This document shows, in pieces, positions 25,606 through 36,300 of a stretch of DNA of 64,000 bases. The position numbers and the translations under genes were made by a program. The stretch is taken from the NCBI GenBank assembly GCA_038496675.1, contig CM076671.1, positions 9,474,660-9,538,659 on the forward strand, read 5' to 3'. Origin of the DNA: Rachycentron canadum (Eukaryota; Chordata; Actinopteri; Carangiformes; Rachycentridae). Positions within the stretch are counted from its first letter, which is position 1. Every line of letters begins with the position of its first letter. The notes under the pieces are model-generated. The model was not told the DNA's origin. It worked only from the letters and a program-made list of their open reading frames with translations, and made no database searches.

Positions 25606-27387
25606 GTAAATTTGTCCCTGATGGACTCTGCGGTACGCATGTGTACACGCACGTGTTCCTGCTCTGCTCCCTTTTTCCTTTTTTTTTCACAGCATGTTCT
25701 CACCATAAAAATCTGAAATCTTCATGCAGTGTGCCAACTTCTTCCAATATCCACGCACGTACAGACACACTGATGAGGCTTTTTTTTCCTCGAAGAGAGG
25801 GAGGGCTGCAGGCCTGAAAGGCAGGCTGTCAGAGCCGGTTTCAGCGCCCTTACATCACACAGAGGGAACATTGGTATTTCCACCATTAAGGCATTGATCA
25901 CAGACTCTTCGCTCCCCAATTGATCATTTAAAGTTCAATTGACCGTGACTCTGGCGCAGCAGAAAATAGAAAAAGTCAGTGGCTTACTGAGCACTTTTTT
26001 CCTCCAAAATCCAACAAGCATACAGTCCTCGGCTCAAATGACACTTCAATTTGCACTTGAGTGGAAAAACAATCTTTTTTAACAGACTTCGACAGAAAAG
26101 AGGACTCTGAGATATTGTGTCGGAATCGCTGCCTCACATTAATATCCGTCTTCTAGAAAATGGTTGCTGCATTAAGCCACTTCCTGGCCACTCCACACAG
26201 GCATTTTGTTCATGAAAAGGAGAAGGAGCATGAGATCAGTCGGGAGGCAGAAAAGGAAATGGCTATGTCCACAGACTAAAATAGCCTTTGCATCCCAGCT
26301 GCAGTCTCACAGCATGTAACAGAGGAAGATTAGAATTATATAAGATGGTGATAATGACGCTGGATTTTAGTTCTACTTCTTCCATCTTATATCATAACAT
26401 TCAGATTCTTAGTTTTTAAGCTAAATATTTATTTTGAAATGTGATATCAGCCATAAAGCAGGAAGGGCAATGCAGCAGAATGACATCTGTTATCCAGGAT
26501 GAGCCACTGATAGACAAATAATGTAAAAGCTTCCTTTATCTCAGGGGTGTTTGTTCCAGGGTAAAGATAAGTGGATGTTCAACGTCCCCATGTTGTCAAA
26601 GATTTCTCCTTACTTTCTACGTTTTAGCATTAATGCCATCTTCAAAGGACTCTGATTCCAGTGCTTTGGTTCTTTGGTTGTCAGCACTCTCTATACTGCG
26701 ATACAGACAAGCTGTACGTGGGCTTTCGAGATGAGAAATGTGCCACCTGCCTTGTTAGCTCATGGGGAAGGTGAATGCATCCACACAGAGGATTCAGCTG
26801 AGTGCTCAGACACAACCTCAGAGTCTTTCACAGATCAGTGGCTGCAGGAGATACTGGGCTGTAAAGTCATTTAATCACGCTGTCAGGGAGGCTTTTGGCT
26901 ATCATTTCTTATTTTCCATCCGTTTCCAAAGAATTGTGAACATTGTGTGATATGATTCATTTTAGATCCAAAGTAAAAAAAAAACTGTAAATTGTCCCAT
27001 GCTTTACTTAGTCTTTCACTCTTGCTCAATATTATGTTATGACAGACAAATTCTCATGAAGTAAAAGAACATGTTATTTATAATAAGATAATTTAATGTT
27101 CATTCATTTTTTGGCTTTATGTAAAGCCATTGCTAGAGTAAAATGAGCTAGTGACCAACGATCTCCCAATTTCCTTTCTTTGGTTTTTGCTTTAAATAAA
27201 ATTAAAATACACTTTGTACGGTTTCATTCAGAAAACACACTTTAAAAAGCACAAAACAGCTTCAAATTCACAGTTTAGATCCAGCGTTACTTTGAACAAT
27301 TCTGTGGCATAGCATATATTAAGATAAGCATGCTAACATATGTTGATTTTGTTGTTTTTTTTTTTTATATTTACAACTTTCACCATC

Positions 27388-27427
27388 CTAGTTAGCATAT
27401 GTTAGCATGCTAACATATGCTAACTAG
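27388..27427. repeat. 40-bp perfect palindrome
   Basis: The two 20-bp arms are exact reverse complements with no spacer, centred between 27407 and 27408 on GCATGC. The arms are built from GTTAGC/GCTAAC and CATATG. A partial copy, GCATGCTAACATATG, occurs about 60 bp to the left. Motifs of the GCTAACATGCTAAC kind are common inside fish inverted-repeat transposons, so an element remnant is the likely origin. Confidence 0.9.
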
Positions 27428-27989
27428 CACTCAGAGCTAATCCTGTGGCAGCAGTGCTGCTGGGAGTAACAGGACCATCCCGTAGTTGGGTAATTTAAGT
27501 TTTATGGGGGATAAATATTACGTTTTAGACTAATTTTTAAGAGATTCACTGTCTGTTATGACGAGCAGAAGACGAGCTTCTCTGTCGCCATATTTCTCTG
27601 CACCTCTTTATTAAACGCACCTGAGGGGAGTTAGCATCTTAAAACACCTGTCCCGCTGGCGGCCGTTTTAAAAAGCAAGATAAAAATGCGTGAATGTCAG
27701 TTACATCGTCGGGCTACACATCGCTGACCCGCCGCAAGTCATCCGTCCACTTTATTTTACGTAAACCGTCAGTTCTGAGGTGAAGTTGGTTCAGATTTAC
27801 CGACATTTTAAACGAGATACTAGAAAGAAAAAACGGTTACAACTCCTACCTCAGAGCGGGTCTTCATCTTTGCCTCCGTTATTTATTCTCCTTTCATCCG
27901 GATCCACAAAAAAAAAATAAAAATAAATGAAAATAAAATATATATATATATGTTTGTGCCTTATGAAAATTATAAAATTATATTCCAAG

Positions 27990-28105
27990 GTGTGAAAAAC
28001 GTCATGTGAAGCCCAGTGTCGACCGTTGGCCGACGTCTTCTTCACTTCCGCCAAATTCTCATTTCAACTTCCGGCCGCGGGGCTTTGGGGTGTGTTTGTT
28101 TTCGT
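27990..28105. promoter_or_regulatory. CpG-rich, ETS-motif patch (possible promoter)
   Basis: Two CTTCCGG/CTTCCGC-type motifs (GGAAG cores on the - strand) lie at about 28045 and 28069, with CGGCCGCGG beside them and several CpGs. Paired ETS sites in CpG-rich DNA are typical of TATA-less vertebrate promoters. No confident exon adjoins it, and the sequence runs into a (TA)n tract and the N gap, so the assignment is tentative. Confidence 0.3.
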
Positions 28106-28125
28106 TACTTAATTGGCCTTGTTTT

Positions 28126-28500
28126 TTATATATATATATATNNNNNNNNNNNNNNNNNNNNNNNNNNNNNNNNNNNNNNNNNNNNNNNNNNNNNNNNNNN
28201 NNNNNNNNNNNNNNNNNNNNNNNNNNNNNNNNNNNNNNNNNNNNNNNNNNNNNNNNNNNNNNNNNNNNNNNNNNNNNNNNNNNNNNNNNNNNNNNNNNNN
28301 NNNNNNNNNNNNNNNNNNNNNNNNNNNNNNNNNNNNNNNNNNNNNNNNNNNNNNNNNNNNNNNNNNNNNNNNNNNNNNNNNNNNNNNNNNNNNNNNNNNN
28401 NNNNNNNNNNNNNNNNNNNNNNNNNNNNNNNNNNNNNNNNNNNNNNNNNNNNNNNNNNNNNNNNNNNNNNNNNNNNNNNNNNNNNNNNNNNNNNNNNNNN

Positions 28501-28531
<31 letters not shown>
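28126..28531. repeat. (TA)n microsatellite interrupted by assembly gap
   Basis: TATATA runs occur on both sides of a block of N at 28142-28500. The gap very likely reflects an unresolved (TA)n tract, and its true length is unknown. Open frames across it (Tyr-Ile repeats with X) are artefacts. Confidence 0.95.
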
Positions 28532-28535
<4 letters not shown>

Positions 28536-28978
28536 AAAATGGCTTATTTTTGGTAATTGTTTGTCTAATATACATTATATTAGGATATAAAAAATCATCC
28601 ATCTGTTTTACTTTTAGGTGTGAAGAGTTAATTTTTGCTGTTTTTTAAGTTTTTTTATTTTTAGATAAAAAGGGCCTGAAGAGTAATTTACTCATATGAA
28701 CCTAAAATGGTGTCATGTAGCATAACTTCAGTGTCCAGAATGAAAATGTATAGATTCAGATTCACTGTAGAGTTGTTTCCAGGTGACTTTATTTTCTGGA
28801 AAGGAAGCGCACAGCTCAGACATACAAAATCACTTCCTGCTTTGTGTGTGTGTTTTTGTGGCTGAAAACAAAATAATTAATTTTATTCTCATTTATGTTG
28901 TCAGGTAAATTATACTCACAAAACTTAAAGCCAAAGAAAAGGTGTGAACACAGGCCTGACTTGACATGCAAATTTATG
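28532..28978. other. Intergenic segment next to oxgr1 3' end
   Basis: AT-rich DNA between the (TA)n tract and the oxgr1 poly(A) signal. I see no gene in it. Confidence 0.6.
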
Positions 28979-28984
28979 TTTATT
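28979..28984 (-). terminator. oxgr1: Poly(A) signal of the OXGR1-like gene
   Basis: TTTATT on the + strand is AATAAA on the gene strand, about 125 bp beyond the stop codon. It is the first canonical signal there and implies a short 3' UTR. Confidence 0.65.
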
Positions 28985-29107
28985 CATTGATATTTACACT
29001 TACGAGTTCACACAAACCAAAACTAAAGGGTCAGCTTTCATGCAGCCACAGAGAAAGCCACAGTTCGTCCACTGCACAAGTCTAAGAGAGGAAAATGAGG
29101 GCGTCCC

Positions 29108-30115
29108 TCACACAGCCGGCGTGTCACTGCCCGCCTTGTTGGTGAAGGCCATGTGGAGCAGCGACCTGTACTTGTTGAGCCAACACTCCCACTGAAAGGT
29201 GCTGTGGAAGGCCCTCCTAAACTTGTCACCTGAGAGAGTGTACAGAGCCAGGTTAGAAACCGTGTTGAGTCCAGCCAAAGGCCTGGAGATTATATATGCA
29301 GCATCAATGATGTGGTGCATCAAGCATGGCATCTCTTGCATCCTTCGTGTTTCTATTCGGAAAACACGCAAGATGTGATACGGCAGGAAACACATGACAA
29401 ACACCACAAGGATCAGCACGGTCACTCGTCGTGCTCGCACCCGACAGGGGCTGGTTGTGTAAGGCCCTTTTTCTAACTGTTTCACGATACCGATGTAACA
29501 CAGAGTCACCACCACAAGGGGCAGAAGAAATCCCAGTGCAGTGAGCAGCCAGCTGTACAAGTGCACTCTGCGAACAGGTATAGTGCTTGCAAAGTCCAAG
29601 CAGTAGGTCTTGTTGTTACGTTTCTCCAAGGATATTATCTTCAACATAGGAATAGTTTCAGCAGCGACGATGATCCACACAGCTGAGCACGCAAATATCC
29701 CCCAAAACTTCTGCTCCACCTGAGCTGCCCTCAAAGGCCTCATCACCACCACATAGCGGAAAACTGCAAGACACGTGAGGAAGAGGATGCTCCCGTAGAG
29801 GTTAAAATGGAAGCCAAAGCGCACATAGCGGCACATGAAGTCGCTGAGCAGCCATGACTCCCCGTTGCTGTAGTAGTGAACCAGGAAGGGCATGCTGAGC
29901 ACGTAGAGGAGGTCGGTCAGCGCAAGGTTTACCATGATGATGCTGCTGCTCTTCCAGGGACGCAGCTTTGTCACGTAAACACCGATGGAGGTTACATTTC
30001 CCACCAGGCCCACAATGAAGATGATGGCGTAGCAGACGGGCAAGAAGTAGCATTTTATCACTCGGGCCACATCGGTGCAGTTGTGATCTTCTCCATTGCT
30101 TTGGATGGTGGCCAT
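29108..30115 (-). CDS. oxgr1: 2-oxoglutarate receptor 1-like GPCR
   Basis: This 335-residue class A receptor is encoded without an intron. Seven hydrophobic helices are visible, starting near residue 22 (CYFLPVCYAIIFIVGLVGNV). Helix 2 has NLALTDLLY. The helix-3 Cys in DFMCRYVRF can pair with the second-loop Cys of KTYCLDF. FRY stands in place of DRY after helix 3, helix 6 has CFLPYHILR, and helix 7 has the SRPLAGLNT motif followed by SNLALY in place of NPxxY. FRY, HILRVFRIE and SRPLAGLNT are the hallmarks of OXGR1 (GPR99) among P2Y-related receptors. In mammals OXGR1 is a Gq-coupled plasma-membrane receptor for 2-oxoglutarate and related ligands. An N-glycosylation site NCT is at residue 12. 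Position beside HS6ST3 agrees with human 13q32. An acceptor (TTCTACTCAACAG) lies 9 bp before the ATG, so the 5' UTR is spliced. A P2RY-like sister remains possible but less likely. Confidence 0.88.
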   Translation of the reverse strand: MATIQSNGEDHNCTDVARVIKCYFLPVCYAIIFIVGLVGNVTSIGVYVTKLRPWKSSSIIMVNLALTDLLYVLSMPFLVHYYSNGESWLLSDFMCRYVRFGFHFNLYGSILFLTCLAVFRYVVVMRPLRAAQVEQKFWGIFACSAVWIIVAAETIPMLKIISLEKRNNKTYCLDFASTIPVRRVHLYSWLLTALGFLLPLVVVTLCYIGIVKQLEKGPYTTSPCRVRARRVTVLILVVFVMCFLPYHILRVFRIETRRMQEMPCLMHHIIDAAYIISRPLAGLNTVSNLALYTLSGDKFRRAFHSTFQWECWLNKYRSLLHMAFTNKAGSDTPAV

Positions 30116-32984
30116 AGCTGAGCCCTGTTGAGTAGAACAATAAAAATCAGAGGAGGGACTGAACGAACTGGTTGAGCAGTTTTGGGCACTATTTGAAGAG
30201 TAAAACCTGTATTTAATGACTCTTTGACATTTGTGGGCCAGTAAATGTCACTTTTTAAAGTTCACATGGACAACATGTTATCAAGCAGTTACCAGTTTCA
30301 AAACGAAGCTTGTCCTCGCCACTGTGCTTGCCCTTGTGGAGACTTGTTGTGTCCCCATGAATAATGTTATAATAAACAGAACCTGCTCTTTTTGAAAAGT
30401 GCAAACGAGAATTGACTTGAATCTAATTTCCACACTCTGTTTTTGTCTCCACTGACTGTTGAAAATAGGTTTTTCACAACATAGCCATAAATGTTCTTCA
30501 GTGTAATTTTCTCTTGAAGCTCAGGGCCTTTCAACCAAAACAATGAGCTTAAAACTGCGAAACATATATAGAACAGCTGGGTGATACCAATTTCTTCAAT
30601 CTTCAATTTGATAATATTGATTGAAGCAGCATGTTTTCAAATATGAACAAATACTGAATGTTTTTTCTAATAATGGATGTTCTCAACTCAAATACATACA
30701 CATGTATATGTTTTTGGGTGAAGATAAAATAGACTACGGGCGAATCATCATTCCCGTTTCCCCTCACCTGTCATATCACTGTCAGTGGCAATTACTGCTC
30801 GAGGAAGGAAGGAGAGCGTAGAAGAAGGAAAAAAAACCCAACGGCGAGCAGACTAGGAAAAAAACAAACAATCAAACAAACTCAGCTGGAAAGAAACAAA
30901 CAAAATCCTCTTCAACAGTCTGGTAAACCTCAGGATATGACAGCACCTATGGCATCCTGGCTTGATGGCAGCATCCTATGATACTGTCAGTGCAATCGAC
31001 TCTTATTATGGTCGCGAGGAGATGTGTGGTGTCATTTACGCATTGCCTTATGTTCAGATTCCATAAGGCAGGAACAGGAACTCATTAGAAAGATTATATC
31101 TGTCGAAAAACACAGATTTTATCCAAAAGCCAAATTCTTGTGTTTGTGTGAATGTTGAGATTCACTCAGACAAGTTAACTCGTAGAGGCTGAGTTTGAAA
31201 AAGAGATTTTTCTACTCACTTTGAGTTACAGTGTCCTCATCAGCGCTCACTCCTCCAGACTTCAGTGTCTCGTCTGTTTTCACATCCGTTCCTCTGTCAT
31301 TCCTCCTCCTACTCACTCCTCTTCCTTTCCAGTTTTCCACACCCAGGGGGAAACTCCACAATATTTCAGTCTGAAAGGCCAGTGTTGTGCACCTCACCTT
31401 CAGCCGTGTGCATCAACTTCCTGGTGTCATGCTTGAGCTGATAAAGCTCATGAGTCGCTTTATTTACACAGATCAGATTTCAGGTGAACTTGCAGAGTGA
31501 AGGGGAAAGGCTGGTTTCACCTTTTGTTAACACAAGAAGAGATTTAAGGAGTTTCTATTGAGGTCTTTGTTATTTCTTCAAGCAGACATGTGAGTGCCTC
31601 AGAGTGACACTGTAGAGCTAAATTTGGCACAGACTCACACCTTGGCTTCTGATTAAAGAGATAAGGAAGTTTAAAGATTGCTGCAAATTAATGTTTAAGT
31701 GACAGTGTCATTGTTTTTCATATTCCTTCCCTAAACATAGCTATATGGTGTTCAACTATGTCAACGATCTGATTTAAATTCCAAATATGAAAACACTTCA
31801 TGCTGAAACCTGTGGGCGTATTGATGCGACAGTTCTGCCTGATTTGTGCACATTTTAAATGTCATTATGAGCGAATACCAAAGCTGACAACGCGGCTACA
31901 CCACACTTGTGTTTCTATTGTGCAAATGTGTTAATGTTGAGTCCACATCAACAGATGGGGTCTTGGGGACAGGACAACAAGCAACACAACAGTGCTACAT
32001 TATCACCCTATGAAGTTAATACGATCAGCATGTTAGCATCAGTTGCTTGTTAAGCGGAAACAGAGCAACATTAGTGTTCATTTGGAGTTGTGTGTCTGGC
32101 CACCTGCTGCATCTCGAAATCTGTTATTCACTTTACTTTTATTTCTAATTTGGTCTCTATTAACTCCTTAGGGAGACATCAGACTCCTCAGCAGGTAAAC
32201 TACATTTATCAAGGCACAACTGGAACAAGAATGAGGCTCTGTTCCTGTTCCTGTTATATTTATATGATACTTGAATATTTCAAGTGCAAAAATATTTATA
32301 AATAAAAAATACATTTATTATTTCCTGCTTTTACCCTGAAAATATCTTGAGTTTAAAATGGAAAACAAATTGCTCAACTTTTACCAGATTGGGTTTCGGT
32401 GTAAACCAGAATAGTTAGACTATTAATTACCCAAGGAAGCAGAAATTCAAACTACATTTCATAACTTTAAATAATTGGCTGTTGTTCTTTCTTTTCCTAA
32501 TTAATTTTAAACATTAATAAGTGTAGCTGGTGTCCTTTACACATTTCTCATTGTCTTTAAAGCTGCAGTGCACAGACACATCGTGCACACCACGAGCCTC
32601 ACTGAAAGTGTATTGATTTCAGTGAGGTGTAATTTCCTTTTGAGGGGAATCAGCTTATTAATTTTACTGTAAAAACACATTTAAACATTACAGCTTATTA
32701 TCAATGTATTTCTTCCAGTGTGAAGAGAAACTGCAAAGACATACCTCATCTTCAGTGGCGACGTGGAGCCTGTGACGTGTATGAACATCATCATGCTGTA
32801 TTTAAATTTCAAAGCTGCTCCTGCTTTTAACCCAGCTCCACTTCCTTTACCTGAAAGTACAAAGAAGCTACAAATACGTGTCCTCTCTCCCTCAGTTGCC
32901 CTTGACATGTTGATACGATCTCTGTAATGTTTTCTGTAGATCAGACGACATTAAAACGGTAAAAGAAGTCAAAGTTTACGAATG
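30116..32984. other. oxgr1 5' region and intergenic DNA up to klhl41b
   Basis: The - strand acceptor at 30125-30126 shows that oxgr1 has at least one non-coding upstream exon somewhere in this stretch. Two plausible donors exist, GTGAGT just below 31221 and GAG|GTATGT just below 32745, but neither can be proven. No other protein-coding exon is visible. Confidence 0.45.
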
Positions 32985-32990
32985 TTTATT
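32985..32990 (-). terminator. klhl41b: Poly(A) signal of klhl41b
   Basis: TTTATT on the + strand gives AATAAA on the gene strand, about 280 bp after the stop. It is the first canonical hexamer downstream. Confidence 0.65.
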
Positions 32991-33271
32991 TTACAAAAGA
33001 AGAGCTAGAAATGATGTAAACAGAGCTTTACAGATCAATCTAAATTGTGGATGTTTTTTTATACTGTGTGGATGGTGCAGTCTTTGAAGAGGCAGCAGAA
33101 CCAAGTGTTTATCGTACAGAAAAAAATCCTTCTGAGTTCTGAGAAAAATTAATGTCAAAGATCAACTTGACACAGAAATCCGAGTGCAGAGGATGAGATG
33201 TCTCGGAGGCAGCTTGCTGGGGATGATTGGGGGCTGAGGGGGTCCGGTTTTCGGGGTTAAAGTGGTTCTGT

Positions 33272-33383
33272 TTACAGCTTGGGCATCCTGGCAGCATTGA
33301 GGCGCATGGACACACAGGAGGAGCCAGCGGCGTAACGCATCTCCCTCAGCATGCCACTCCACTGCTTCTTATCATCCTCGTAC
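33272..33383 (-). CDS. klhl41b: klhl41b coding exon 6 (C-terminus)
   Basis: This last 112 bp encodes YEDDKKQWSGMLREMRYA, SSCVSMRLNAARMPKL and TAA. This is the typical KLHL41/KLHL40 C-terminal kelch strand, and it closes the propeller. Confidence 0.94.
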
Positions 33384-36300
33384 CTAACAGGAGGAAGACG
33401 AGAGTCAGATCTCAGAACAACGACGACGACGGCAAACAAGGAAAACACATCGAATCTTACAGTCCCATAACTTGAGAAGACTTACTGCCAGACATCAGTG
33501 ACCTCTGTGGGAGCCACCTCCTTGTTCTCCATCTGAATCATAGCGAAGCCGCCCACAGCGTAAAGAGAGCCACTGTTGCTCACCAGGTTGACAGAGCTCC
33601 TCTCCTGGGGAAACTCTGTGAAGGGCTCCCACCTGACGAGATACAACATTAGGAGAAGGTCAGGTGTAAGATGGAGCTCTCACTGTCGATGTCTTTTCTA
33701 CCTTGGTATATTTGTTAAAGTCACCCTTTTGTTGTTTTGTTTTTTTTAGCTGCTGCAATATACATATTATATAGAGGCACAAAGTGTCCAAAGTCATGTT
33801 GAATACATTTTATTTTTTAAATCATTGAAACTCATGTTGTTCTTACTTTATTTCATAATTCTTAATTCAAATGTATTTAATCCTTTTTGATCTCATTATT
33901 AAAAAATATATATATTTCAAAATGACCCTTTACCCAGTTACACTTGTTTCAGGTCAGGATTTATTTCATGACACTCTTTCTAATGCCACTTTATTTTATT
34001 TTGACACTGCTGACATCACTTTTCACCATCCTCACACATTTCAGCTGCGACTACTAAGTTAGCCCGTTAGCTCCTGTTAGCTCCTCACAGACACAGTAGC
34101 AGCCTTTTATTTAGCTAAACAAACCTGGACATGCTGTGATTATTACTCAGCACCCAAGTGAAGAGCTAATGTAATAAGTATTAGCTGGTTCCTAGACGCA
34201 GCTAGCTGGGTAGTTCCACAATTTATTAACGTAATTATAGATATTTCTATGAAACCTATACATATGTTGATTTCACAATGACTCACTTATGTTATACTGA
34301 ATACTTTGGGGCTTCACAGACTGAGGTTTGTGATGCTTGTTGGTGGGAAATGTTCATACTTTTCCAATAAAACGCTTCAACTAAACAGATCAAAGGTTCA
34401 ACAGAGTCATACTTGTTTGTGGCGAAGTCGTAGGTTTCACATGTAGCGGTGAGGCCTTCTTCGTTGACTCCACCAGCCACCACGATCTTGCCGTTGTGGA
34501 TGACAGCTCCGAACATGGCTCGCGGAGTCTTCATGGCTGCCAGCTCCCTCCACTCTGACTGCTTGTGGTTGTACACAAACATCTTGTTGAGAGCTTTGCT
34601 GCGGACACAAGTTAGTTCATGTTAGAAGCAATTTAATACTTATAATAATTTTAAATTTCCCTAATCTCAGTCTGTGATACGATACTTTGATATACATTTG
34701 GGACTGTCCATTAATACGCAGATTTAAGGAGAAAGATTGAAATAAAAGCTGGAGCTTTGTTCTGTTGTATGTTTGTATTTTTATGAGCATCAGTGTTTCT
34801 ATATATTGATATGTTGCTTTTTCTATTTAACTGTATGCAAAGTTATTTAGCTTTTTTCATACTTTCTTAATTAACTTTGTTGGTGTTAGTTCTTCCTAAA
34901 ACTGTTTTTCTTTTTAAAAAAAAAAAGTATGAATCCCCCCCCTTTCCTTTCTTTTTTTGTCTTATATTATTTTGTCTGTCATGTTTTTCACAGCTACTTA
35001 TTCAGTAATTTTCCTTGTGAAACGTCTCTTTTCTCACAGGTTTAATTGTGTCCTTGTGAAAATGAATTGCACCTTGTGTCATTAAAGAAGACAGACGGCG
35101 CAGGGGTAGCACACCTGTTTCCTTGTGTTGATGAGCAGAGAGATCCCCCGGAGGCTGAAAACACTGAACAGACTCAGCCTATTCTACGTTACAGTATTAG
35201 ATGCTATTGTTTGTTTCTTTGTGGTCTTGTAAAGCACAGTGTGTCACTGCTGTGTGACATATTGACTATCACAGTATGTTGTGTTTAGTGCTACACTCTC
35301 AGACAGACGCTGTATTCTCACTGCAACACACAACAAGAGTTGCAAAAGAGCAGTATTTTGCATGATATTAACATTAGACCATCTTGGACTGCAGCGGTGT
35401 AATTGTTGTCTATAACGTGTCATGTAGCTCTGCAGTCTGTCAGGATGATGGACTACAAACAGCTGCAGCTCACTGTGTAAAGTCTCACTCACACACACAC
35501 TCATTTACTCACTTATCATCTGTCTTCCCTCCAATGCAGTAGACCAGTCCTTTGTGGGAGACCACAGAATGGCCATGGATCTTCAGAGGAAGCTTTTTGG
35601 TCTCGCTCCACTTCATCTTCCTAAAAAAGGACAGTTAACCATTTTTAATAAGTTCATTCAATTTTATTTTGAATTTCCTGCTGCTGCCTTGAACACAACT
35701 TTAAATGCTTAGTTGTGACATGCATACATGTTTCCCCCTGTGAGTTAAATCAATGTGTATTTGTGGTGATTATAAATAAATTAAATAAAAACAGAAAGAG
35801 GAGGAAAAACACAGCTCTATAATTACTAAAGAAGCAGAGCAGATTAAGAGGGTGAGATCACATCAAAAGACATTTTTTGTTTTGTTTTAAGTGATTTTAT
35901 AAATTTCCCGAAGTTAATTATCACCTAAAAACTTCAAAGAAGGTGAGACAGAGTGAAAAAGGGAGGGTAGGGGGGGGAAAGAAAGCAGAGGAGCAAATGA
36001 TACCACTCACTCGACATCGTAGCACATCACAGAATCCAGCGACTCGTTGCTCTGGAGGTCTTTTCCAGCCACGGCGAACAGCATGTTCTGGCTCTCTCCG
36101 ATGTTGAAGAGGCATCTTGGAGACGGCATCGGCGGCAGGGCAACCCAGTCAGACGTGAGTGGATCCAACTGTGGAGGAAAAAATAACACCGTACATTCAA
36201 ACCCAAGGGGCAGGGAAAGTACCCTCTTAGTGCCCATTAGCTCTTTGTCTTTGCCTCCCCACAAAGAAGGGAATGAATCATTGTACTGTACAGCTTCCAC

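Larger units (their letters stand above)
25606..28141. other. Intergenic region between hs6st3 and the N gap
   Basis: No supported exon is present. Contents include A/T-rich DNA, a 40-bp palindrome at 27388-27427 with a half-copy at about 27329-27344, and a CpG-richer patch from about 27530 to 28100. The small frames around 26.7 kb and 27.85 kb show no domain. Confidence 0.5.

Noticed and set aside
28006..28648. Long frames across the N block
   Set aside because: They consist of unknown residues and Tyr-Ile repeats from (TA)n.
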